Shown here piece after piece: positions 1-11,131 of a stretch of DNA of 64,000 nucleotides. Origin of the DNA: Tetraselmis striata (lineage: Eukaryota > Chlorophyta > Chlorodendrophyceae > Chlorodendrales > Chlorodendraceae). Both the position numbers and the translations under genes were made by a program. The stretch is from NCBI GenBank assembly GCA_006384855.1, contig VCJN01001941.1, positions 1 through 64,000 of the forward strand. The letters are read 5' to 3'. The notes under the pieces are model-generated. The model was not told where the DNA came from, did no database searches, and saw nothing but the letters and a program-made list of their open reading frames with translations. Every line of letters starts with the position of its first letter. The first letter of the stretch is position 1.

Positions 1-37
1 GCTGTCATATAGGAAAACCGGCGCAACTGCACGCCCG

Positions 38-2425
38 TCACGAGTTGTCCATACCGCGATGGCGAAGTGCCCGCCCCGCTTCAGTGGACTTGGGAAACGG
101 CAACGACTCTGGCCGCTCCCATGCCCTCGAACCCCAGGGATACGTTATGTGGAACCAAAAAACAAGTACGCCTTCGGGGGCCGGGTCTCGGCGGCCACAT
201 GACGACTCATGCCTAGACACAAAATTCGGAAAGCCTCGCCTTGAGTAGTCCATGCTCGCACGACAGAAACGAAACTCCACGCCAGGCGGAGGCGGGCATA
301 AGCGCAGGAAACCCTCCAGGAAGGCGTACTGATACTCGATGTCAAATTTATCGAACTCCCAATCTCGGAGCCACTTGCACATCGCATAGTGCAAGTCGGC
401 GTAATCCTCGCCGTACAACGACTCAGGCTCGGGCCATACCGAGAACCAGTCGTCGAAGTTCTCGTAATTGGGGTCCCAGCCGCGGCGTAGACGAGGATCA
501 ACTTGCAGAGGTGGTCGGCCAGGCTGGGCAACACGGGGCACCGCATAAGTACTTGCGGACAAGAAATTAAAGAAGATTAAGGCTCACGCTTGCAAGAGGG
601 CCAAAGCAAGGCAGTACCTCAGGCGTGGGTGAGTCGAGAAGCTCGATAGCCGGGGACGCAGGTGCCATTGGCGGAGCCGGCTCGTCATCTTCCGAAACCC
701 CCCCGTCCGAACTGGGGTGATATCCGGGTTGGGTAGCGTCGTACAACGAGTCTTGAGAAACAGACACACCGCGTGCGGAAGAGTTGGTCACAGTCGATTG
801 CGAGGCACGCGGCTCAGGCGATCTGTCCTCATGCCCAGGTCCGGCTACGCCCTCAGCCGGTTGTTGTACAGAGGGCTCCGCGCTGTCCTCGACTGCCCAC
901 GAAGGGTGTAATCGTTTCTGGTAAACCGGAGAAGGGGTCTTTAGTACGCAGCAGTCCATGCAAGTCTTACCTACGAGGTCATACTGGAGACCATCAAGTT
1001 GGGAACACAGGTGGGCAAGGCATGGGTGGTAACCTGCATCAGCCGAGCCCCTCTGTTCACGAGGCGCGAGTACTCCGCCTCTGCTTCCTCGGCAAGTTGT
1101 TTCCCCACGTTTGCGGTTACCATGTAGTCCTCGAGGTAACCTCTGTGTTCCCTTGCGTCTTGCCACTCTTGAATGGCAAGTTGGACGTACTTCTGGTGCT
1201 CTATTTTTCTCAAATGAACTTTGTTGTTGGCGCGCTCGGTGAGCCAATCGTTTTCGACCTCTTCCTCAGTCTTTGGCGGAAATGCGCTGTGAAGTTCCTC
1301 GGGAATAGGCGACAGCATTTTGGCCTTGCCTTTCTCCACGTGTGGGTTAGATGGTAGTGGGTTAGCTGGTCCTTTGCCTTTCGCCGGGTCTCGGTGGATG
1401 GGGTTGACTGCCTACGCGGCAATGTTTTGTGTCAGTTTCACGCGCAAAGTAATTCGCCGGCCGGGACATGAAGCAATTACCACTCCATGCCTGACGAAAC
1501 AGAGACAACTAAGTAAAGGCGGGAGGGGGGGGGGGCGTACTGCCACATCCGGCAGTCCAAATGTTGCGGCCCTAGAGGTACTCGGGCCTGCCTCGTCGGG
1601 TGGGGGTACCTGTCGCACAAGGTTGACACGACGATATTTGTGTTTGGTTCCCGCCATTCCGTTCCGAAGGAGGACAGAATGCATCCCAGACTACCCAATA
1701 ACAGCACGCGGGGTGTTTGTGGGGCGCACTGCCACGGGCGCAAAAATACTTCGCGCAGCCCTAGAGGTACTGGGTCCTGCGTCGTCCTTTGTTGGAACCT
1801 GTGGCGGGGGACATTATATGCAAGAGTGTTAATTCATGAACCACCTTGCCCATCCCCCCCCCCCCCCCCCCCCCCCACATCCCGTGTATTCCACAGGTCT
1901 TACCGTGCGCATGGATGTCTCGCCTTTAGCCTCCGAGCCTGTGGTATCCGGTACGCCCTCACCCCGGCCTAGTACGGGCGCATGTCCTGAGGGTGTGACT
2001 GCCGACGCGCCGGCTACCTGCCCGCCGCTCTCGCCAGCGTTGCTATCGCCAGGCGTAGCAACCAAACCGGCTCCATCGCCAGCTGCAACCAAGCTGCTCG
2101 GCAACCTTTCTGCCGCTGACGCGCCCTGACCCTGACCCGCCACTGATTGCGTGTCGGCCTGGCTACGTCCAGCGGCCAGGGACGCCACGCGACGGGAGCG
2201 TTGGGCAGGTCGAGCAGACACAGCCCTTGGCCGAGAGGGTCGGGCGGCCCGGATGGCGGACTCTGGTGAGGGTTGTCGCGTGCGGGGGGGGGCTGTGCTA
2301 GGCAGCTCCAGCGGGATGGGGCCTACACCAGCCTGCACGGCAGTGAGAGCAGGCGTGAGCTGCGACTCGCGATAGGTAGTAGGGCAGGAGGGATAGGGAC
2401 GCAGGGACGTAAGAGGCGGCAGCAT
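38..2425 (-). CDS. Hypothetical protein, four-exon gene model
   Basis: I do not recognise this protein. Four open segments on the minus strand (2425-1904, 1411-1034, 917-618, 523-38) join in phase 0 with GT donors and AG acceptors to about 561 residues ending in a stop. The first part is rich in Pro, Ser and Ala and probably disordered. The second is charged and helical, with the stretch EEVENDWLTERANNKVHLRK. The third is acidic and Ser/Pro-rich. The last is compact and aromatic (NYENFDDWFSVWPEPESLYG) and looks like the folded part. No domain could be assigned. The start is only the first in-frame candidate, so an upstream exon is possible. A gag-like protein of a mobile element is an alternative, because the mix of a disordered head and an acidic aromatic tail recalls the ORF of the LTR element near 51 kb, though I saw no clear sequence identity. 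Confidence 0.45.
1530..1811. repeat. Short diverged direct duplication of about 90 bp
   Basis: Two segments, about 1530-1617 and 1720-1809, share a GGGGCG(T/C)ACTGCCAC start and a CCCTAGAGGTACT core in the same order, offset by about 188 bp. They lie within and beside the first intron of the minus-strand gene model. Confidence 0.5.
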
Positions 2426-3376
2426 CCCTACTCACCAGCCGTGCAGACCTACGCCGAAGGTAGGCGGAGTCCATTCCTGTCACGGATCCGGGCGTCTCCG
2501 CCATTTTATGAAAGTTAAGACCCCGCAGGCCAGTGAGTGTCGCGTGGGATCCTATGAAGGGCTGCCGGCCACGGTTTGGGTTCTGGGGCGGCCTTGGCGG
2601 TGGTGGAAAGGTAGCGGTACTGCGCAGCCCCCCCCCCCCCCCCCCCTCCACTCGAGTGGGCGGGATAAGGGATGGCGGCGGCGAGGGCGAGTACAGTACT
2701 TTGCGCTGTATATGTATGTCTGCAGTACATTGTTTGGCGCGTGAGCTAGTAAATTGTCCCATTTTCAGTGAGTCAAAAGTGAAGTATAGTGGCCTCTACC
2801 GTTTACGTTAGTATATTGCGCTTTTCTCCCAATGCACATCGTGGACCTTAGCGGCGGCACTGACTCCAAGGTCAGTATGGAACCCGTGTACCGGCGAGCT
2901 GCCCCCTCCCTTCTTAACCCCTCCCCTGCCCCATGTTGTGTGTGCTGTGGCATGCCAGAGTTGCTGACGCGCGTGCTGGTCGCTGACGCTTGCCTTGCGA
3001 GTTTCGACTACCCTGCCCACGGCGGCGGGAGAGGGCTCCGACCCTGCCGACGAAATATGTTGGCAGCGCCACGAGCTTCATTGATGCTTCATTGGTGCTT
3101 CTTCATTGAAGCAAATTTGATGCATTGCTCTGACTGAATACACCACGTATTTAGCTCTTGGTTGAAGTAGTGTTTGATTGACGATTTCGGGTGGGGATAA
3201 TGAGATGCATGATTACAAAGAGGCAGCCGTCTACCGACATCTTTCATTCCCTGTACCGAAACCCCTATCCTGACCAACCCTCCGGCTGCACACAACAAAG
3301 GCTACATACCAGCGTTTGTCTCAGTGTTGCCGCCCTCACCTGTACGGGCGGGCATGGCTCGGAAAACTGGAGTCTG
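2426..3376. other. Intergenic, no gene seen
   Basis: Only short unrelated ORFs occur. A poly-C run lies near 2629-2646, and short repeats of TTCATTG occur near 3079-3110. I see no conserved protein or RNA signal. Confidence 0.5.
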
Positions 3377-4290
3377 CGGTTGCGATTGAAAGTGGAAGTC
3401 ACTTTTCGCGTGAAAGTGGGATATCTCTTTTCTGGCCGTACCCTTGATGATAAACCGCCCGACTATGCGGTTCGTACGGGAAAACCAGTACCCGTATGAG
3501 TTATTATTTACGAATGCGATTAATAATACATAAAACGCGACTCAAAGTGAAATAGTGCGGCCTGGTTAGTGGTCGCCATCCGCGCCTGCTAACCATCGCT
3601 GTGAATTGCCGAGTACCGGTACCGGTACCGGCAGGGATGACTGTGCCGCAAAGCACCTCGCGTAGTCGCGGCTGTGCCGCCCCTCGCCATCATACGGACT
3701 AGACAACGTCCGTATTAGTAGACAACGGTTCCCTGAGGTAGACAGACTGGTAGACAGTGTTCCCTGCCAGGGGCCACCGGGAGAGCCAGGAGAGTCTGAC
3801 GTTCCGCCCAGGCAGTATCTATACGATGAAAGCCGGTTGCGACCGAAAGTCGGATTCACTTTTCGCGTGGAAGTAGGGTGTCACTCTTCCGCCCGAAATA
3901 ACCCTAAACCTTCGATCCAAATATGCGCTTTGTACGAGAAAATCAGTACCCGTATGATGAAGATTTACGATAGCGCTTATGATTATAACCGTGAACGACT
4001 GAAATTGAAATACGGCCCAGTGAGTAGTCGCTACCCGCGTCTTCTTACTCGTCGCTGTCAACTGCTGAGTACCGGTAGTGGTACTGAGTGATGACTGTGA
4101 CGCAAATCATCACTCGCGCAGTCGTGGCTGTGCCGGCCCTCGCCAGCATCGCCCCCAGTAGACACCGGTTCCCTGGGGTAGACAGTGTTCCCCAGGGCCA
4201 CCGGTAGAGCCAGGAGAGTCTGACGTTCCGCCCAGGCAGCGCCAGCTCCTGGTGCCAGTGCCCCTGTGTTACCCCACATATCCTCCTTGG
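3377..4290. repeat. Diverged tandem duplication, period about 424-457 bp
   Basis: Unit 1 (about 3377-3833) and unit 2 (about 3834-4290) share, in the same order, a TTGCGA..GAAAGT start followed by ACTTTTCGCGTG, an AGTACCCGTATGA block, a GAGTACCGGTA block, a GACTGTG..GCAAA block and GAGCCAGGAGAGTCTGACGT. The offset is 457 bp at the left end and 424 bp at the right end, so indels have accumulated. No coding potential was found, so this is an old duplication of non-coding DNA. Confidence 0.7.
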
Positions 4291-5059
4291 AGCTGCTGGT
4301 GAGAACGTCGGAACATAGCGAAAACGATACATACTGGTACGAGTAGCGACTACTGGTACCCGCTTCTTAAGCAAGAAACCCTTAACTTCCAGCGAGTGCG
4401 GTATGTCCAGCTGGGCACAGCAGCAACCGCTGCCACTCCTGCGGAACGATGGAAGCCAGGGCTCGCCGGCGCCAATCGATGCCGGCGTCGAGCTCTACGT
4501 GAGGGCGCGCCAAGCCCCGGACGCAGTTTCGAGCGCTGCTGCCTCCACTGCAGAAGGAGCTTTGTCACGGGCGCCGACTGCGACCGATGTTCTGCCGCCT
4601 TTTCCTAGGGTGAGCCGCTCTGTCTATGTCGGCCAGACTGCCCGCCCCCTGTTCGCGAGTGTGGCACCTGTCTGCACACTAGCCACACTGACGGGCGAGC
4701 CAACCCCGAGCACCGCATATGGAAGTGTTTCGTTGGTGGCGATGGCCAATGGCCAATGCTAACGTGGTGATGCGTCGTCCGTTCTCGTACGGCTGGGGCG
4801 GTCGGCCCGCAGCACCTGCCGCGACTGGGTCTGCCAGGGAGAGCAAAGCAAAGGGTGGCCCCACTTGCCGCTAGCCCTAGCCCTAGCCCTATGGAGCCCG
4901 TACAGCAAGCACGAGTGGAGCCGACCGCTGTGCAGGTACTTCCGCTTATTGTCTCACATTTACACTTGCCTGGATGACCTTTTGGCATTTTTTTCGCAGA
5001 AAGTCATTTTTTAAGTGACAACATCATGATGACCCTATGTTGGGAAGAACTACGAGTAG
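4291..5059. other. Region upstream of the TIR-WD40 gene, possible first exon
   Basis: An ATG at 4403 opens a 69-codon Ala/Pro-rich stretch that reaches a good GTGAGC donor after 4609, and it could be joined in phase to the exon at 5060 through a TAG acceptor. This is unproven. A short CCCTAG triplication lies at about 4874-4891. Confidence 0.25.
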
Positions 5060-8000
5060 AAATTAAAAGAAGCCTCCTACCTGTACCTTCCAGTTCTGAG
5101 GCGGAAAACCGTGCATGCTTTCCTCGCCTCTCAGACAGTGCCGCCTCCGCACGAAGCTGCACCACCAGTGTGGTTGGAGAAGGGCACTTTTGTGGAGTCG
5201 GAGCATTCACGGCGCCAGGCACACAACCACATAAGCAAGGAGAAGGCCTTCTACTCTCACTGCTGGCGTGACGCTGACACGCAGCCCAAGAAACGCCGCA
5301 TCATTGATTGTCTGAGCGGCCCCAAAGAGGTGGGTTTCCCCAGCTGCTCCAAGATGCATCGTCCCAGCTAGCAGCAGCCAATAACACCTCAACAGCAACG
5401 CTATTTGCTTCGACGGTGTCCGGTTCCATATGGACCGACTACCAGTCATAGTGGTCGCCAATTTGCTATGTACCAGCCCTGCAAAGTGTGCGCTCCTGGT
5501 ATTGTTGGCCCACAAGCACTGCGGGAGCACTGAGCATGTTGCGCCATGCAGATGGGCGGCGGCGAGATGGTGTACTGGGGGGACTACCTGGACCTGCAGG
5601 CGTCTGGGCCAATACCGTGGCGCAAGGAGATCGAGGAGGGCATCGCCAAATGCTCCAAGTTTGTGGCCTTTGTGGACAAGGCGTGGCTCACCTCGTACAA
5701 CTGCCTGCAGGTATACTTAGTGCGCAGAATTTCATATCCATACAATGCTTGGAACCCCCCCCCACCTGCTCGGTCAATAAGATGTCCACGTACCGGGTCA
5801 GTACGCACGTGTTAAATTTAGTACACTCGTACTAGCTTTGCCAAAAGTACAAGCTTGCAAGCCTCGGCCAAAATTGGTCGGAGCGCAGCTGAAGAGAGGT
5901 TCGTGGGGACCTAAAGTACCACATCAGTATCAGGGATGCTGGGATGTTGACGTATGTGGCGGTGGTGGAGCGTCGCGTATTGGTACCCCCCTGTCACCAT
6001 CACACGCACTGCACTGTATGACAGTCATGAAATATGCCCAGTAGCTCCCCGAGGGACAGGCATGGCACCAGCACATCTGGCGCCTTAAAGTACGTCTATG
6101 GGGCTGTGTCTACATGGTTTGGTCAGGTATGGCGCTGATGGCTGCCCTGTACTCATAGGTGGATCCAAAGTTTTCCAATTTTACCTGGTATGCCGATATC
6201 GCAGCGGCACGGGTACCTGCAGATTGGTATCACTGCTCAGGGAGCTTCACTTGGGAGTCCTCGCAACACATATACAGAGCCGGCATACTGCCATGAAGGT
6301 CCAGGAGGTCGTTTTGGCTATGCGCGTATAGCAATGTTTTTAGCACACTCGTACTGGCACCCTCCGGCCGGTGGACGGATCAGCTGTCCCGAAAGATCAT
6401 CATTATTCATGTGTACTAAGCCTTGCACCACGCATGCAGGAGCTGGCGCTCGCTTGCCACTATGACAAGCCCATAGTTGTGCTGGTGCTGGAGCGGGGAG
6501 CATGGGAACTGCTTACAGTGCGCCCCGGAAACCGCACCGTTTCTGCCGCAAAGTTTGAACCTTGTGCAGTGACACATACCACTTGTCATGCGGTGTGCCT
6601 CTCTGACCCCCTTGTGCACATGGCCGCACGCGCACTGGCCCCATGCGGACAGGTGCCTGGGGGAGCGGCTGATGCCAAGGTGGCAGCTGATGCCCAGCAT
6701 GCTGCCGCCCCAAACAACCGCCTGCCGCAAGATGAGTCCCAGGACGACAGCGTGCACCATGTGCTGGAGATTCCCAACCTCGAGGCAGCTGCGTACGTGG
6801 ACGGGGAGTTTGGTCACCCGCTGTGCACCTATGCCGGCGAGGAGATTGTGCCGGGCCGGCCCATGTCTCTTCGTGTGATGCAGGAGCTGTTCGGCTGCGT
6901 CGCGTCCATCAACCTGTGCGACTGCATCCACGACTGCATCCACGACTGCATCCAGCGACTGCATCCACTGCATCCACGATGGCGCCCTTGAAAGCGAGGA
7001 GGACTGGCGGGCTATGCTGCGCATGGCGCTGTCGTACGTGGAGAAGGACCTGGTGTACCACAAGCAGCACGCAGAGCTGAAGAACAAAGCGGATGCATGG
7101 CAGGAGGCGGTGGCAGCCAGGGCGCCGCTGCCGCTGCTGCAGCAGGAGGAGGCAGTGTTCTGGAGACTCTGGTTGAGAAGTGCGGAGCAGCACAGCCTGA
7201 ACCCGCGGCCAACAGAGGGGATGAAGAAGTACCTTGCAGCCTCGGAGAGGCACTCGAGCCGGCGGCGCTGGCTGCTGAAGGCGCTGTTGTCGGCGCTGTT
7301 TCTGGTGCTGGTGGCGGGGGCGGCTGGGAGCACAGTGCTGGCGCTGCAGGCGAGCGATGCCAGAGACGGGGCATTGGTGGCGGAACAGCTGGCGGAACAG
7401 CGCGCCCTAGAGGCGCAGACCGCAGAAAGGCTGGCGGAGCAGCGCGCCGTGCAGGCACAGACCGCAGGGAGGCTGGCAGAGCAGCGCGACCTGGCCGAGC
7501 GCTCGGCGTTTGAAGCGGCGGTGTCCGCCAATGACAGTGCCAAGGCTACCGTTGCTGTCCTATGTAGCACAAAGTTCGCCGCTATGCCGTATGCCGGCGA
7601 CACAGAGTTCAAAGTCCTGCGTGAGATGCTGGCACGGCTGCCGGGGGAGGTGGCAGCCTTCCCAAACACTACCATCCTTGAGGCAGGGCGCTCGCTGCTA
7701 CAGAAGCCATGGCACTACACCACAGAGGTAACACTGACGAGCAGGTTCTCTATCTTCTCAATTGTCTTTGTGCCCCGATACGAGGTGACAGGAGATGGAA
7801 AAAAACAGTTACAAGTAAGAGTGATTTGCTTTCGGAACATACGCAGGTGCTGCAGGGCCACACTGCTCGGGTGTACTCAGTGGCGTGGTCACCTGATGGC
7901 CGCTCCCTGGCCTCCGGATCTAATGATCGCACCGTGCGTGTGTGGCGGGTTGATCAGGACGGCGCAGTGGAGGGCAGCGCCCTGCAAGTGCTGCAGCGCC

Positions 8001-11000
8001 ACACTGATGATGTGTGGACAGTGGCCTGGTCACCTGATGGCCGCTCCCTGGCCTCCGGGTCTAATGATCGCACCGTGCGCGTGTGGAGAGTGGATGAGGA
8101 CGGCGGCGCGGAGGGCAGCGCCCCGCAGGTGCTGCAGGGCCACACTGAGTTGGTGTGGTCAGTGGCCTGGTCACCTGATGGCCGCTCCCTGGCCTCTGGG
8201 TCTTATGATAACACCGTACGCGTGTGGCGGGTGGGCGAGGACTGCGGTGCGGAGGGCAGCGCCCCGCAGGTGCTGCAGGGCCACACTGATGGGGTGAACT
8301 CAGTGGCGTGGTCACCTGACGGCCGCTCCCTGGCCTCCGGGTCTTATGATAACACCGTACGCGTGTGGCGCGTGGGCGAGGACGGCGCAGTGGAGGGCAG
8401 CGCCCCGCAGGTGCTGCAGGGCCACACTGAGTTGGTGTACTCAGTGGCCTGGTCACCTGAGGGCCGCTCCCTGGCCACCGGGTCTGGTGATGGCACCGTA
8501 CGTGTGTGGCGGGTGGGCGAGGACGGCGGTGCGGAGGGCAGCGCCCCGCAGGTGCTGAAGGGCCACACTAGTTTTGTGCTGTCAGTGGCCTGGTCACCTG
8601 AGGGCCGCTCCCTGGCCACCGGGTCTGGTGATGGCACCGTACGTGTGTGGCGGGTGGGCGAGGACGGCGGTGCGGAGATAAGCGCCCCGCAGGCTCTGCA
8701 GGGCCACACTAGTTTTGTGCTGTCAGTGGCGTGGTCGCCTGAGGGCCGCTCCCTGGCCACCGGGTCTGGTGATGGCACGGTACGTGTGTGGCGGGTGGAC
8801 GAGGACGGCGCAGTGGAAGGCAGTGTCCCGAAGGTGCTGCAGGGCCACACTGACTGGGTACGCTCAGTGGCTTGGTCACCTGATGGCCGCTTTCTGGCCA
8901 CCGGGTCTGAGGATCTCACTGTACGCGTGTGGCGGGTGGGCGAGGACGGCGGAGCAGAGGGCAGCGCCCCGCAGGTGCTGCAGGGCCACACTGCTCGGGT
9001 GTACTCAGTGGCGTGGTCACCTGATGGCCGCTCCCTGGTCTCCGGGTCTAGTGATGCCAACGTACGCGTGTGGCGGGTGGGCGGGGACGGCGCAGTGGAG
9101 GGCAGCGCCTCGAATGTGCTGCAGGGCCACACCGACTGGGTACGCTCAGTGGCGTGGTCACCGGGGGGGCGCTCCCTGGCCACCGGGTCCCATGATGAGA
9201 CCGTGCGCGTGTGGCGGTCGGACGGGGACGGCGCAGTGGAGGGCAGCGCCCCGCAGGTGCTGCAGGGCCACACTGGTTGGGTGTGGTCAGTGGCGTGGTC
9301 ACCTGATGGCCGCTCCCTGGCCTCCGCGTCTAGTGATCGCACAGTACGCGTGTGGCGGGTGGACGAGGACGGCGCAGTGGAGGACAGTGTCCCGCAGGTG
9401 CTGCAGGGCCACACTGAGTTGGTGTACTCAGTGGCCTGGTCACCTGACGGCCGCTCCCTGGCCTCCGGGTCTGGTGATTCCACTGTTCGAGTGTGGCGGG
9501 TGGACGAGGACGGCGGAGCGGAGGGCAGCGCCCCGCAGGTGCTGCAAGGCCACACTGAGTTGGTGTGGTCAGTGGCCTGGTCACCTGATGGCCGCTCCCT
9601 GGCTTCCGGGTCTGGTGATCGCACCGTACGCGTGTGGCGGGTGGACGAGGACGGCGGAGCGGAGGGCAGCGCCCCGCAGGTGCTGCAGGGCCACACTAGT
9701 TGGGTGTTCTCAGTGGCCTGGTCACCTGATGGCCGCTCCCTGGCCTCCGCTTCTGGGGATGGCACTGTTTATTTCTTTGGCCTTCTTCGTGTGGACCACA
9801 TGCAGGAGGCCCTAGAGCAGCAGCTCTGCCTATACTCTTGGGATATTGCCGCCCCAGAAGCTGTGGCAATAGGATACCCAGCGGCTTTATTCACTCTGGA
9901 GCCCAACTACTTGCCGACAAACTCATCAACGCCAGCAGCGCCATCACCACGGCCGCCGCCTCCATTACCGCCACCTCCATTACTGCCATCCTCATCCCCC
10001 GCTCATCCACCGTCACGTCCTCAAATGCCACCAACTCCACCGCACCCACTGTTATCACCTCCACCGTCGCGATGCCCGTCCAGCTGCCCCCACGCCTGGC
10101 GAGGTGATGGCGAGTGTGACCTGCTCTGCATCAGCGCAGCTTGCGGGTATGACGGTGGAGATTGCGCTCCACCAACGGGTAAGGGGCCTAACACCGACAA
10201 TGAGCTGTGCCCGCATCAGCTCGGGGTGATCGTCCTGATCCCCCATGTCTGTGCTGTGCCATCCTCAGGCGCTGCTGCACCGCCCTCGCTGTGTGACGGA
10301 TCCTCGGTGGTCATCTCGGATGGCTCGACCAAGAAGCCGCACTGCGCTGGGGACCTAGCTCAAGATGGCGTGACATGGGACTTCCGGCGATGTGCCATCA
10401 TGCTGTGTCTCGCTGCTGGGTGCGGCGGGGGCAGCCTTGTGGACAGCGAGCAGCATGCCCCCTCCACATGCATGGCGCTGGCGAAAGAGGAAGGCACCGC
10501 CATGTTGTCTTTTCCTACGGTGTCGGTGTCAGCTCGGTGCTGGGCGCTGCCGCCTCGGCAGCTTTTCATTGGAGACTTCGACCTGCAGAACAAGGCGATC
10601 GAAATCGGCAACGGGAGCGGGCCGCCATGGTGTGTCCTGTCAGGGCCGAATCCTTTCGCCAGCGAGACCAGCCTGCCGCAGGAAGCGGTGCAGCTGGCAT
10701 TGCGGGACGACGACGGAGAGCTGATACCACTGGATACCTTTGACTTTATGATTGCAGGGGAAGCCTTCTCCGAGGTCTGCCTCTCCAGCAACGGGTACTT
10801 GGCGTTTGGCGCAACATGCCCTCCTGACCTCTTTGATCCAGTGGCCTCCATGGCAGCAATAGCAATCTTTGCTGTGGACCTGGACCCTGGAAGTGGCGGC
10901 AGCGTCGCATATTGGGAGGTGCCTGGGGAGCGGCTGGTGGTGAGATTCATGGAGGTGCCGCTGTTTGGTGCTCTCGACCAGCGTGTCAACTTCCAGGTTG

Positions 11001-11131
11001 AGCTGTTGGCCGGGGGCGGGGTGCGCATCGCTTATGGGGAGATGCCGGTGGACGCTGCAGCGCTGGTGGGTCATGGATTTACCCGTGGATTTGTGCAAGA
11101 GGTGGACCTGTCGTCCGGTGACATGTGCTAG
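5060..11131 (+). CDS. TIR / transmembrane / coiled-coil / 14xWD40 / LNR receptor-like protein
   Basis: The exons are 5060-5329, 5552-5710, 6440-7727 (perhaps split by an in-phase intron 6518-6883) and 7847-11131. The TIR domain spans three exons: KAFYSHCWRD opens it, then WRKEIEEGIAKCSKFVAFVD, then ELALACHYDKPIVVLVLE. After it comes a linker of the kind known from bacterial TIR-WD40 proteins (PRPTEGMKKYLAASERHSSR), one transmembrane segment (about 7272-7346) and an Ala/Glu/Gln coiled coil (7347-7521). Fourteen WD40 repeats follow (7847-9790), then a Pro-rich hinge, an LNR/Notch module (WRGDGEC...CGYDGGDC, about 10073-10165) and a C-terminal beta-sandwich-like region with the motif SSNGYLAFG. 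Such bacterial proteins usually end in the propeller; the LNR tail is unusual. The role is inferred: sensing through the propeller with TIR signalling or NAD hydrolysis on the other side of the membrane. A frame change sits in a 12-bp repeat near 6956. The N-terminus is uncertain. Confidence 0.85.
6927..6979 (+). repeat. 12-bp tandem repeat in the TIR-WD40 gene
   Basis: The unit GACTGCATCCAC is repeated three to four times, followed by a partial TGCATCCAC copy. One copy boundary reads CCAGCGAC instead of CCACGAC. The extra base moves the reading frame between the TIR part and the transmembrane part. The rest of the array is in frame, so a replication slip or an assembly error is the simplest reading. 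Confidence 0.7.
7847..9790 (+). repeat. WD40-coding tandem repeat array, 14 units of about 141 bp
   Basis: Each unit encodes GHT..V.SVAWSPDGRSLA.GS.D.TVRVWRV followed by an acidic linker such as DEDGGAEGSAPQ. The DNA, not only the protein, is highly similar between units; units 6 and 7 (about 8555-8810) are almost identical. Fourteen units fit two seven-bladed propellers. The last unit diverges after its D-G-T motif (TVYFFGLLRV) and closes the array. Confidence 0.9.

Noticed and set aside
4870-4894. Telomere based on CCCTAG repeats
   Set aside because: There are only three units in the interior of the window; it is far too short for a chromosome end.
8344-9765. A 473-codon minus-strand ORF opposite the WD40 repeats
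   Set aside because: It is the antisense shadow of the WD40 array and repeats with the same 141-bp period.
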